From: Alistipes sp. UBA928 | GTDB lineage: Bacteria > Bacteroidota > Bacteroidia > Bacteroidales > Rikenellaceae | Assembly (NCBI GenBank): GCA_002293665.1 | Contig: DBDQ01000063.1 | Span: 1 to 16,851 of the forward strand | Direction of reading: 5' to 3' | Length of the DNA: 16,851 nt | In this document: piece by piece, positions 6,490 through 13,309 of the stretch | Numbering within the stretch: the first letter of the stretch is position 1 | Layout: every line of letters begins with the position of its first letter | Position numbers and translations under genes: made by a program | Notes under the pieces: generated by a model | Told to the model about the DNA's origin: nothing | Database searches by the model: none | Seen by the model: the letters and a program-made list of their open reading frames with translations, nothing else

Positions 6490-6548
6490 GAGGATCAATG
6501 CTCTCGGGGTGTGGTTACTCGTCCGCGGCTCCGTGGTCGGCCTGATTA

Positions 6549-6579
6549 TCTACCGATAGGCGCATCCCGGCGGGATGCG
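6549..6579 (+). repeat. REP-like hairpin unit, copy B (plus orientation)
   Basis: TCTACCGATA is followed by GG and CGCATCCC-GGC-GGGATGCG, an 8-pair stem with a 3-base loop. It shares the 10-base head and stem layout of copy A but faces the other way, so the heads point inward and the stems outward around about 160 bases. Confidence 0.55.
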
Positions 6580-6607
6580 GTTTGTCGCTAATACACACTT
6601 CACCCCA

Positions 6608-6619
6608 GTTGGCGCAAGT
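6608..6619 (+). repeat. 12-base direct repeat, right copy
   Basis: GTTGGCGCAAGT repeats the sequence at 6123-6134. It overlaps the left arm of the hairpin at 6612-6633. Confidence 0.5.
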
Positions 6620-6633
6620 TTATCAACTTGTGC
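6612..6633 (-). terminator. hairpin just after the serine acetyltransferase gene, possible terminator
   Basis: GCGCAAGTT and AACTTGTGC pair around TATC, with one mismatch in minus-strand RNA (a G-T pair on the plus strand). It begins 13 bases after the stop of the minus-strand gene. There is no T-run, so intrinsic termination is not certain. Confidence 0.3.
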
Positions 6634-6645
6634 GCACCGCCCCCA

Positions 6646-7443
6646 TTACCCCGCAATCTCCGGCTTATAGAACACCTTTTTGCCGGGAGGCACCGACTCG
6701 GTGAGCCACACATTGCCGCCGATGATCGCGCCGCGGCCTATCACCGTGTCACCACCCAAGATCGTACAGCCGGCATACATGATAACCCCGTCCTCGATCG
6801 TCGGATGGCGCTTTATGCCTTGCAAATCTTTCTTCACGAAGGTCGCACCTAGCGTCACCCCCTGATACATCTTCACCCCCTCGCCTATGACGCACGTCTC
6901 GCCTATGACGATACCCGTGCCGTGGTCGATGTAAAAATGCTTTCCGATCGACGCGCCGGGATGTATCTCTATGCCAGTGCGCGAGTGAGCATGCTCCGAC
7001 AGCAGGCGCGCAAGGATCGGTACGCCCACCGAGTGGATGGCATGGGCGAGACGGTAGACCATGATGGCGTAGAATCCCGGATAGCACAGCACAACCTCCT
7101 CGCGGCAGGTTGAAGCGGGGTCGCATTCGGTAAACATCGCCGAATCCTCCAACAGATCGGCGAAGATGTCGGGTATCTGCGCAAAAAAGCGTTCGGTGAC
7201 CTCGCTCCGGTGAGTGCCATCGGGCAGCACGGGTGCGATAAGCCGGCGGAACTGCAGCTGCAGGTCGAGCCAGCGGTACTCTATCTCGTCCGACGAGAAT
7301 ATCTGTCCGTGGGTGACGGGAAACAGCAGCGCCACCATATTGTCAAGAAATTCGACCGCCCCCTTTTTCGAGGGTACGTCGTGGCAGCACTCACGGTGGA
7401 GTACGGCAAGGGTCTTGGGGAAAGATCTTACGGGATTGTCCAT
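6646..7443 (-). CDS. cysE: serine O-acetyltransferase
   Basis: The 265-residue product makes O-acetylserine from serine and acetyl-CoA, the first step of cysteine synthesis in the cytoplasm. The N-terminal helical part (1-145) carries the SAT domain; from about 155 a left-handed beta helix begins with TGIEIHPGASIG, in which His161 corresponds to the catalytic His158 of E. coli CysE, and IDHGTGIVIGE, in which His174 corresponds to His193. Further hexapeptide turns (VTLGA, TILGGDTVIG, IIGGNVWL) complete it. The C-terminus ends YKPEIAG and lacks the terminal Ile used by many CysE proteins to bind cysteine synthase. It lies only 4 bases after the response regulator gene, so it is probably the third gene of that operon, an unusual partner for a two-component system. 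A hairpin follows the stop. Confidence 0.92.
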   Translation of the reverse strand: MDNPVRSFPKTLAVLHRECCHDVPSKKGAVEFLDNMVALLFPVTHGQIFSSDEIEYRWLDLQLQFRRLIAPVLPDGTHRSEVTERFFAQIPDIFADLLEDSAMFTECDPASTCREEVVLCYPGFYAIMVYRLAHAIHSVGVPILARLLSEHAHSRTGIEIHPGASIGKHFYIDHGTGIVIGETCVIGEGVKMYQGVTLGATFVKKDLQGIKRHPTIEDGVIMYAGCTILGGDTVIGRGAIIGGNVWLTESVPPGKKVFYKPEIAG

Positions 7444-7447
7444 TTAT

Positions 7448-8101
7448 CTATATTTTGATCAGGTTATTCTTTACTGCATAGAGCACAAGGCTCGCCGTGT
7501 TGCGGCACCCGGTTTTGGCAAGTATGTTGGCGCGGTGCTTGTCCACGGTGCGTTTCGATATGAAGAGGTGCTCGGCGATCTCGTGGTTCGACAGACCCTC
7601 GCAGATCAGCGGCAGCACCTCGGTCTCGCGCTCCGACAGCGGCTCCACTCCGTGTGTCTCGCCGCTCCGGTGCATCGCCTCCACGAGCGAAGGCATTAAC
7701 TCGAGCGAGAAGAAAGTTCCCCCGGCAGCCACTCTCTCGGCCGCCGCCGCCACCTGCGCAAAGTCGGAGTCTTTAAGCAAAAATCCCTTCGCTCCCGCCT
7801 CCACCATCGGCAGATAGAACTCCTGCTCGCCGTGCATCGACAGCGCAATCACTTTGAGCCCGGGCCACAGTTCGAGTCCCCGCCGCGTCGCCTCAACACC
7901 TCCCATACCAGGCATGTCTATATCCATGAAAACAAGCGGCAACGTCCGCGTGACATCAGCCTCGACCATTTCGAGAAACTCCTCGCCGCTCGCCGCCTCG
8001 CCCGCCACTTCGAACCGCCGGTCGGCCGACAGCAACAGCCGCAGTCCGTCGCGGAACAGGCGGTGGTCGTCGACCAGGAGTACGCTGATCGAATCACTCA
8101 T
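7448..8101 (-). CDS. NarL/LuxR-family response regulator
   Basis: Starting at the ATG at 8101 the product has 217 residues; an in-frame ATG at 8113 would add MHAA. Numbered from 8113, the receiver domain covers about 8-125 with acidic pair Asp15-Asp16, phosphorylation site Asp64 in FMDIDMPGMGG, Ser92 in ALSMH and Lys114 in FLLKDSD. A LuxR-type helix-turn-helix follows at 158-213 (LSERETEVLPLICEGLSNHE, then ISKRTVDKHRANIL). Start 8101 overlaps the kinase stop by 8 bases, so the pair is translationally coupled. It presumably acts as a DNA-binding dimer after phosphorylation by the kinase encoded upstream. The gene is followed by cysE after 4 bases. The target genes are unknown; a dyad in the promoter of the operon is a possible autoregulatory site. 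Confidence 0.93.
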   Translation of the reverse strand: MSDSISVLLVDDHRLFRDGLRLLLSADRRFEVAGEAASGEEFLEMVEADVTRTLPLVFMDIDMPGMGGVEATRRGLELWPGLKVIALSMHGEQEFYLPMVEAGAKGFLLKDSDFAQVAAAAERVAAGGTFFSLELMPSLVEAMHRSGETHGVEPLSERETEVLPLICEGLSNHEIAEHLFISKRTVDKHRANILAKTGCRNTASLVLYAVKNNLIKI

Positions 8102-9050
8102 GGCCGCGTGCAAGGTCGATATGTACCCGCGCAGTCATCCCTTCGCCGCGGGCGCTGTGCAGGTCGAGCCTGCCGCCGAGGGTGTTGATCCTCGATGCGA
8201 TGTTGCCAAGACCCATGCCCGATCCGGCATCAGAGGCGGGATTGAATCCGCAGCCGTTGTCGCTGTAATCGAGCGTGAGTCCCGCGCCGTCGTAATCGAG
8301 CGACAGCGCTATGAGGCTCGCTCCTGAGTGGCGCAGCGAGTTGGAGACAAGTTCGCATATCACGCGGTAGAGTATCACCTCTATGTCGGTGTCGAACCTC
8401 TCGCCGCGCAAATTCGTGGTGTATTCTATCTTCGTCGCAGGATGAATGCCCGAAAGCCGGCCCACGAAGTTCTCGACCCCCTTACCGAGGCCGAACTCGC
8501 CCAGCACGTGTGGACTGAGGTTGTTCGATATTTCGCGCAACGAGCGGATCGCCTCGTCGACCACGTGCGAGGTGTTGGCAATGATGTCGAGGTTTACGGC
8601 GCTCTGTCCTTCGGTCGACAGAGCCGAGAGCGACATGCGGGCCGACGATAGCAACGGTCCCATGCCGTCGTGAAGCTCTTTCGAAAAGCGCGAACGCTCT
8701 TTTTCCTCGGTGCGAAGAATGGTCGACAGGATACGTTTAGAGGTAAGGCTGTTCTGAAATATTAGGCGGTCGATGTACTCCACCAGACGCCGTGCGTTGA
8801 AGAGTACCACCGTCAGGGCAAGCGATATGACTATGTCGATCCAGGAGAGTGCTATGATCCACCCCGAGGCCGTTCCGCGCGGGGCGAAGTTTATAAACTG
8901 CAACACCCTCGATGCTGTCATGAACAGCATCGTGACGATGAGCAGGATCCACACCGAGTTGAATTTCGTTTTCCTCACGAGTCCGATCGCCACCGACGTC
9001 GCGGCTAACTGCAGCACGATCGACACAATAAGCAGTATCTTAACGACCAT
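8094..9050 (-). CDS. NarL-type membrane sensor histidine kinase
   Basis: The 318-residue product begins with three hydrophobic segments (about 4-24, 32-54 and 63-85) with almost no periplasmic loop, so the signal is probably sensed in or near the membrane or from inside. The HisKA_3 dimerisation and phosphorylation region follows, with His127 in ERSRFSKELHDGMGPLLS. The HATPase_c domain has the N box at 231-243 (ICELVSNSLRHSG), G1 at 264-269 (DNGCGF) and a GMGL motif at 278-281. No PAS, GAF or HAMP domain is visible. The stop overlaps the response regulator start, and a TATCTTTG box lies 29 bases before the ATG, making this the first gene of a kinase-regulator-cysE operon. The ligand is unknown. 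Confidence 0.93.
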   Translation of the reverse strand: MVVKILLIVSIVLQLAATSVAIGLVRKTKFNSVWILLIVTMLFMTASRVLQFINFAPRGTASGWIIALSWIDIVISLALTVVLFNARRLVEYIDRLIFQNSLTSKRILSTILRTEEKERSRFSKELHDGMGPLLSSARMSLSALSTEGQSAVNLDIIANTSHVVDEAIRSLREISNNLSPHVLGEFGLGKGVENFVGRLSGIHPATKIEYTTNLRGERFDTDIEVILYRVICELVSNSLRHSGASLIALSLDYDGAGLTLDYSDNGCGFNPASDAGSGMGLGNIASRINTLGGRLDLHSARGEGMTARVHIDLARGHE

Positions 9051-9079
9051 AATCTTCTCTGATATATCGCGTTTTCCTG

Positions 9080-9087
9080 CAAAGATA
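9080..9087 (-). promoter_or_regulatory. -7 promoter box TATCTTTG of the kinase-regulator-cysE operon
   Basis: The minus strand reads TATCTTTG, an exact match to the Bacteroidota -7 consensus TAnnTTTG. It ends 29 bases before the kinase ATG. No TTTG -33 box is visible at the usual distance, which fits a promoter that needs an activator. Confidence 0.6.
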
Positions 9088-9109
9088 GCAATTATTTCTG
9101 ATCGCTATC
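9084..9109. promoter_or_regulatory. imperfect dyad overlapping the kinase promoter, possible operator
   Basis: GATAGCAAT and ATCGCTATC form 9-base arms with one mismatch, separated by 8 bases. The dyad overlaps half of the -7 box and reaches upstream of it, about 12 bases beyond the galE stop. It could be a regulator site or a weak galE terminator. Confidence 0.4.
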
Positions 9110-9121
9110 CATAATTCCGCG

Positions 9122-10141
9122 TCACTTTTTCAGTGAGAGTTGCCAGGCCCAGGCGGAGCGTAAGGTTTCGGGCAGGGTGCGTTCGGAGTGCCAGCCGAGT
9201 TCGGTGGTGGCGAGGGTGGTGTCGGCCCACATCGCCTCGACGTCGCCCGGGCGACGTCCTATGATGCGGTACGGCACCTTCACACCGTTCACAGACTCGA
9301 ATCCCTTCACGAGTTCCATCACCGAGACCGGTCGCCCCGTGCCGATGTTGAATACCTCGTAGCTGGTGCGCTGGCCCCCGGCGAGCATTCGCCCCACGGC
9401 CACAACGTGAGCGCGCGCAAGGTCTACAACGTTGATGTAGTCGCGAAGGGCCGTGCCGTCGGGCGTCGAGTAGTCGTCGCCGAAGATCGACAGCTCACTG
9501 CGTATACCCACCGCCGTCTGAGTGATGAAAGGCACGATGTTGGCCGGAACTCCCCGCGGAAGTTCTCCTATCAACGCCGACGGATGGGCTCCGATAGGGT
9601 TGAAGTACCTAAGCGCAATGCCGCGCAACCCATCGTAGGCAGCAACTGAATCACGCAGGATATCCTCACATATCTGCTTTGTGGCGCCATAGGGCGACGT
9701 GGCCGGCTGGCGCGGAGTCTGCTCGGTGGCGGGCAGTGTTTCGGGCTGGCCGTACACCGTGGCCGACGACGAGAAGACTACATTCGCCACCCCTGCCGTC
9801 CGCATCGCAGCAAGCAGCGTGACAAACGATCCGACGTTGTTGGAGTAATACTTCAAAGGCTCGGCAACCGATTCTCCCACGGCCTTGAATGCCGCGAAGT
9901 GGATCACGGCGTCGATCGTGTAGCGTGCGAACAGATCGTCGAGTGCCGTCCCGTCGTTGCAGTCGATCTTCTCGAAAGGCACTTCGACACCCGTTATGCG
10001 CCGCACTCCCTCGACGGCCTCGAACTCGGAGTTCGACAGATTGTCGGCAATGACTACATCGTAGCCCGCCTCGATGAGCTCTACGGCGGTGTGCGAGCCT
10101 ATGTAGCCCGCACCTCCGGTTACCAAAACACACTTCTTCAT
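9122..10141 (-). CDS. galE: UDP-glucose 4-epimerase
   Basis: The start at 10141 gives 339 residues, the normal GalE length, and forms an ATGA overlap with the permease stop; an in-frame ATG at 10156 is possible but less typical. The Rossmann NAD site is VTGGAGYIGSH at 7-17. The catalytic residues of the extended short-chain dehydrogenase family are present: the Ser run at 124-126 (FSSSATVYG) and Tyr151-x3-Lys155 (SPYGATK). RYFNPIGAHPSALIGE, RDYINVVDLA and VFNIGTGRPVSV are classic GalE blocks. The enzyme interconverts UDP-glucose and UDP-galactose for galactose use and glycan synthesis. It is the last gene of the NatA-NatB-galE unit; why it is coupled to an ABC exporter is unclear. Confidence 0.96.
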   Translation of the reverse strand: MKKCVLVTGGAGYIGSHTAVELIEAGYDVVIADNLSNSEFEAVEGVRRITGVEVPFEKIDCNDGTALDDLFARYTIDAVIHFAAFKAVGESVAEPLKYYSNNVGSFVTLLAAMRTAGVANVVFSSSATVYGQPETLPATEQTPRQPATSPYGATKQICEDILRDSVAAYDGLRGIALRYFNPIGAHPSALIGELPRGVPANIVPFITQTAVGIRSELSIFGDDYSTPDGTALRDYINVVDLARAHVVAVGRMLAGGQRTSYEVFNIGTGRPVSVMELVKGFESVNGVKVPYRIIGRRPGDVEAMWADTTLATTELGWHSERTLPETLRSAWAWQLSLKK

Positions 10142-11466
10142 CGGTAGGTTATCCATTTTGCGAGCTCCTTGAAACTCGGTTTCTTGCCATACATAAATAT
10201 GCCCACGCGGTAGATCTTGCCTGCGAGCCACACTATCACCACGAACGTGGCGACCAGTATCACGATCGACAGCGCGAGTTCCCACCCCGGCACGCCGTAT
10301 GGTATGCGCGCCACCATCACCATCGGCGAGGTAAAGGGAATGATGCTGAGCCAAAACGCCATCGCGCCGTTAGGATCGTTCATCGCGCTTATCATGCCAA
10401 TGAGACCGAAGATTATCGGCAGCGTGACAGGTAGTTGGAACTGCTGCGAGTCCTGAATATTGTCGACCGCACTGCCCACCGCCGCGAACATCGCCGCGTA
10501 TAGCAGGTAGCCGCCAACGAAGTAGACCACAAATACGACCAGCATTTTTACGAGATAATCCACATCCATCAGGTTGCCCAGCGCGGCGATCGCGTCGGGA
10601 TCGGCGGCCGATCCGAGAGCTGCCGTCATCTCCGGTGTCATACCGCCGGCCGACATACCCTGTGCCGCGGCCATCAGGTCGGCCGGAACAAAGGCGTTCA
10701 CAGCCAACGCGCCTCCCACGGCCAACACCGCGATCCAGATCACAAACTGCGTAACTGCAACACACGCGATACCAAGGATTTTACCCATCATCAACTCGAA
10801 CGGCCGCACGCTTGACACCACGACCTCCAGAACTTTCGAGTTTTTCTCCTCTATCACCCCCTGCATCACCTGCACGCCGTAAAGTAACACGAACATATAC
10901 ATGATAAACCCGAAAGCGTAAGCGAGCACCATCGACAGCACGCTCGACGACTCTTTCACCTCACCGCTCTCTTCATCCTCTTTGAATGCTTTGATCTGCA
11001 CGCTGGTGCGCACGGCGGCGAGTATCTGATCGAGATTCTCGATGTCGTAGGTTTTGAGTTTTTCGGTTTCGAGTATGTCGGATATGGCGCGCGAGATGGC
11101 CATCTCGGTTTCGAGCGTCGACGACGACCAAGTGTAGAGTTGCACGTTGTCGGGGCGGGTGAGCACGTCGGCGCCCACCACCAGCGCACCCCAGGTGTCG
11201 CCGTGATCGGCCCTGATCTCGTCGAGCGATCGTGTGGAGGGGCGGTAGGTGATCGTTCCGGCGCTCTCGAGTTTGCCGGCCACGAGGCCGCTGGCGTCGA
11301 CCACCTCTATGATCTTCGCCTCGCTCGATCCGCTGGTCGACATCCAACCCACGGCGAGAATGAGCGCCACCATCAGCAACGGGGTGAGCAGAGTGGTGAT
11401 CAGGAAACTGCGCTTGCGAACCCTCTCATAGTATTCGCGCTGTATAACCAAACCGATCTTGCTCAT
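10138..11466 (-). CDS. ABC-2 type transporter permease, NatB-like
   Basis: The 442-residue product has the ABC-2 permease plan: a first membrane segment at about 21-42, a large extracytoplasmic domain to about 175, and then several membrane segments (about 177-203, 228-258, 305-333, 345-363 and 398-418). The coupling segment EEKNSKVLEVVVSSVRPFEL, continuing MMGKILG, at 206-232 is characteristic of NatB-type exporters. A Met- and Ala-rich low-complexity loop (about 262-298, GMSAGGMTPEM) sits between membrane segments. NatAB in Bacillus exports sodium; relatives export drugs or other compounds, so the substrate is unknown. The start is 3 bases after the ATPase stop, and the stop overlaps the galE start as ATGA. 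It sits in the inner membrane with the adjacent ATPase. Confidence 0.9.
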   Translation of the reverse strand: MSKIGLVIQREYYERVRKRSFLITTLLTPLLMVALILAVGWMSTSGSSEAKIIEVVDASGLVAGKLESAGTITYRPSTRSLDEIRADHGDTWGALVVGADVLTRPDNVQLYTWSSSTLETEMAISRAISDILETEKLKTYDIENLDQILAAVRTSVQIKAFKEDEESGEVKESSSVLSMVLAYAFGFIMYMFVLLYGVQVMQGVIEEKNSKVLEVVVSSVRPFELMMGKILGIACVAVTQFVIWIAVLAVGGALAVNAFVPADLMAAAQGMSAGGMTPEMTAALGSAADPDAIAALGNLMDVDYLVKMLVVFVVYFVGGYLLYAAMFAAVGSAVDNIQDSQQFQLPVTLPIIFGLIGMISAMNDPNGAMAFWLSIIPFTSPMVMVARIPYGVPGWELALSIVILVATFVVIVWLAGKIYRVGIFMYGKKPSFKELAKWITYR

Positions 11467-11469
11467 AAT

Positions 11470-12216
11470 TTACTCGCTAACAGCTTTAATGAATATTTCG
11501 TTCATAGACATGCTTTGGCGCACCACCACGCGCTCCTCTACGCTGCCGAACTGTGCGCGTACCTCCTCGAGGGTGCCGTTGACCACAGCGCGGCCTCTGT
11601 TTATAAGCGTGATATGGGTGCATACCTCCTCGACCGAGGCCATGTTGTGGGTCGAGAAAATAATCGTCGCTCCCTCGTCTCTCAGGCGCAGCATCTCGAT
11701 CTTTAGTATCTCGGCGTTGAGGGGGTCGAACCCGCTGAAAGGCTCGTCGAAGATCAACAGCTCGGGGCCGTGCATCACCGTGGTGACGAACTGCACCTTC
11801 TGGGCCATCCCTTTCGACAGCTCCTCCACCTTTTTGTTCCACCACCCTTCGATGCCGAGGCGCGTGAACCATTCGCGGGCACGGTTGGTGGCGTCGTGTC
11901 TCGACAGCCCCTTCAGCCCTGCGAAGTAGAGCACCTGTTCGCCCACCTTCATCTTTTTGTAGAGTCCCCGCTCCTCGGGCAGATAACCTATGCGCGCCAC
12001 GTCGCCAGCGGCGAGCGGACGGCCGTCGAACAGCACGCGCCCGCTGTCGGGGGCGGTTATGCGGTTGATTATTCTGATCAGTGTGGTTTTGCCCGCACCG
12101 TTTGGCCCCAACAGCCCGTAGACCGACCCGCGCGGAATAGAGACCGACACCTCGTCGAGTGCACGGAAAGAGCCGAACTGTTTGACTACGCTTTCGGTTC
12201 GGATTATTTCGCTCAT
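11470..12216 (-). CDS. ABC transporter ATP-binding protein, NatA-like
   Basis: The 248-residue product has all ABC ATPase motifs in order: Walker A GPNGAGKTT at 37-45, the Q-loop region replaced by YLPEERGLY at 78-86 as in NatA-type proteins, signature LSKGM at 133-137, Walker B LLIFDEP at 153-159 and switch His190 (STHNM). The Glu-Glu-Arg-Gly-Leu-Tyr segment and the C-terminal tail to about 248 are typical of the NatA/DrrA exporter group. It powers the permease encoded 3 bases downstream. The start is only 5 bases after the leuB stop, but a TATATTTG box lies inside the leuB end, so the exporter genes may be transcribed both with the leucine genes and from their own promoter. Confidence 0.95.
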   Translation of the reverse strand: MSEIIRTESVVKQFGSFRALDEVSVSIPRGSVYGLLGPNGAGKTTLIRIINRITAPDSGRVLFDGRPLAAGDVARIGYLPEERGLYKKMKVGEQVLYFAGLKGLSRHDATNRAREWFTRLGIEGWWNKKVEELSKGMAQKVQFVTTVMHGPELLIFDEPFSGFDPLNAEILKIEMLRLRDEGATIIFSTHNMASVEEVCTHITLINRGRAVVNGTLEEVRAQFGSVEERVVVRQSMSMNEIFIKAVSE

Positions 12217-12221
12217 GCTTT

Positions 12222-13280
12222 TCAGATTTGGCTACAAATATACGAACCAATTTCGGATGTAGAGTATGTTTTTGTGTCTTTTTTTGCCAAATCTTCAGTG
12301 ACTATGCCCTCCTCGAGCGCTTTTTCTACCGCCGCGCGAATCGCCGCACCCTCGGAGTCGAGCCCGAGGTGTTCGATCATCATCGCCGCCGAGAGTATCG
12401 TGGCCATCGGGTTTGCAATGTTTTTTCCCGCCGCCTGCGGATACGAACCGTGTATAGGCTCGAAAAGTGCGTTGCCCGAGCCCACGCTTGCCGACGGCAG
12501 CATGCCCAGCGAGCCGCTTATCACGCTCGCCTCGTCGGTGAGAATGTCGCCGAACATGTTCTCGGTCACCACTACGTCGAACACCGACGGGCGCGTCACG
12601 AGCTGCATAGCCGCGTTGTCGACGAACATGTAGTCGACCTCCACCTCCGGATATTCGGCGACAAGAGCCTTTGCGGTCTCCCTCCACAGGCGCGACGTCT
12701 CCAGCACGTTGGCCTTGTCTACCACGGTTAGCTTGCGGCGCCTTTTCATCGCGAGTTCGAGGGCCATACGCACTATCCGTTCCACCTCTACGCGGGTGTA
12801 GGTACAGGTATCGAAGGCGCTGTCGCCGTCGGCACTGCGGCCTCGTTCGCCGAAGTATATCCCGCCCGTGAGCTCCCTCACGCACACGAAGTCCGTCCCC
12901 TCGACCACCTCACGCTTCAGCGGCGAACGGTCGACGAGCGAAGCGTGGAGCTTCACCGGACGCAGGTTGGCGAACAGACCCAGCGACTGCCGCATGCGCA
13001 GCAATCCCTGCTCGGGCCGCACTTTCGCCGCCGGGTCGTTGTCGAACCTCGGATCGCCGATCGCGCCGAACAGAATGGCGTCGGCCTCCCTGCATATTTT
13101 ATCTGTTTCGGCAGGGTAGGGGTCTCCGGTGGCGTCGATCGCCGCCGCACCCACCGCCGCATAAGTATACTCGAAACCGTGGCCAAACCGCGCCGCCACG
13201 CTATCCAAAACCTTCACCGCCTCTCCGACGATCTCCGGCCCGATGCCGTCACCCGGCAAAACCGCTATCGTGTAGTTCAT
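12222..13280 (-). CDS. leuB: 3-isopropylmalate dehydrogenase
   Basis: I start at the ATG at 13280 (MNYTIAVLPGDGIGPEI), the usual LeuB N-terminus; the frame is open further upstream but only through the end of leuD. The product has 352 residues, the normal length. It oxidises 3-isopropylmalate with NAD to 2-isopropyl-3-oxosuccinate, which decarboxylates to 2-oxoisocaproate. Conserved residues are visible: Arg96 and Arg106 (RMRQSLGLFANLRP), Arg135 and Tyr142 (RELTGGIYFG), Lys189 (VDKANVLETS), and the metal-binding Asp221, Asp245 and Asp249 (DNAAMQL, NMFGDILTDE). EPIHGSYPQAAGKNIANP is the NAD-binding block, with Tyr-Pro-Gln where Ala-Pro-Asp is more common. It is the last leucine gene, 5 bases after leuD, cytoplasmic. 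Confidence 0.96.
   Translation of the reverse strand: MNYTIAVLPGDGIGPEIVGEAVKVLDSVAARFGHGFEYTYAAVGAAAIDATGDPYPAETDKICREADAILFGAIGDPRFDNDPAAKVRPEQGLLRMRQSLGLFANLRPVKLHASLVDRSPLKREVVEGTDFVCVRELTGGIYFGERGRSADGDSAFDTCTYTRVEVERIVRMALELAMKRRRKLTVVDKANVLETSRLWRETAKALVAEYPEVEVDYMFVDNAAMQLVTRPSVFDVVVTENMFGDILTDEASVISGSLGMLPSASVGSGNALFEPIHGSYPQAAGKNIANPMATILSAAMMIEHLGLDSEGAAIRAAVEKALEEGIVTEDLAKKDTKTYSTSEIGSYICSQI
12235..12242 (-). promoter_or_regulatory. possible -7 box TATATTTG inside the end of leuB
   Basis: The minus strand reads TATATTTG, matching TAnnTTTG, within the last codons of leuB and ending 18 bases before the ATPase ATG. No -33 box is clear. By chance such boxes occur in coding sequence, so the support is positional. 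Confidence 0.4.
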
Positions 13281-13309
13281 AATTTTCAATTTTCCAATTT
13301 CAATTTTCC
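13281..13309. repeat. AATTTTC-type tandem repeat at the leuD-leuB junction
   Basis: Four consecutive units read AATTTTC, AATTTTCC, AATTTC and AATTTTCC on the plus strand. They fill the gap before leuB and also encode the last codons and TGA stop of leuD, giving the tail GKLKLEN. The composition is far lower in GC than the surrounding genes. Confidence 0.65.

Larger units (their letters stand above)
6031..6645. other. 615-base gene-poor region rich in palindromes
   Basis: No open frame here looks like a real protein. The region contains a 20-base palindrome (6067-6086), a GGGCTTTAGCCC hairpin (6108-6119), a 9-pair hairpin (6221-6244), two hairpin units in opposite orientation (6358-6386 and 6549-6579), an 11-base perfect inverted repeat (6446-6489) and a hairpin close to the end of the serine acetyltransferase gene (6612-6633). 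It also has a 12-base direct repeat near its two ends and the 9-base repeat GGATCAATG at 6293 and 6492. This density suggests accumulated or decayed repeat elements, or a structured transcript. I see no tRNA, rRNA or recognisable riboswitch. Confidence 0.55.

Noticed and set aside
6031..6645. CRISPR array, tRNA or known riboswitch in the large gap
   Set aside because: The repeats are inverted and few rather than regularly spaced direct repeats, and no cloverleaf or recognised riboswitch core is visible.
10142..10354. N-terminal extension of GalE
   Set aside because: The extra 71 residues are the antiparallel-free shadow of the permease gene end; the GalE fold begins at MKKCVLVTGG and the ATGA overlap fits a start at 10141.
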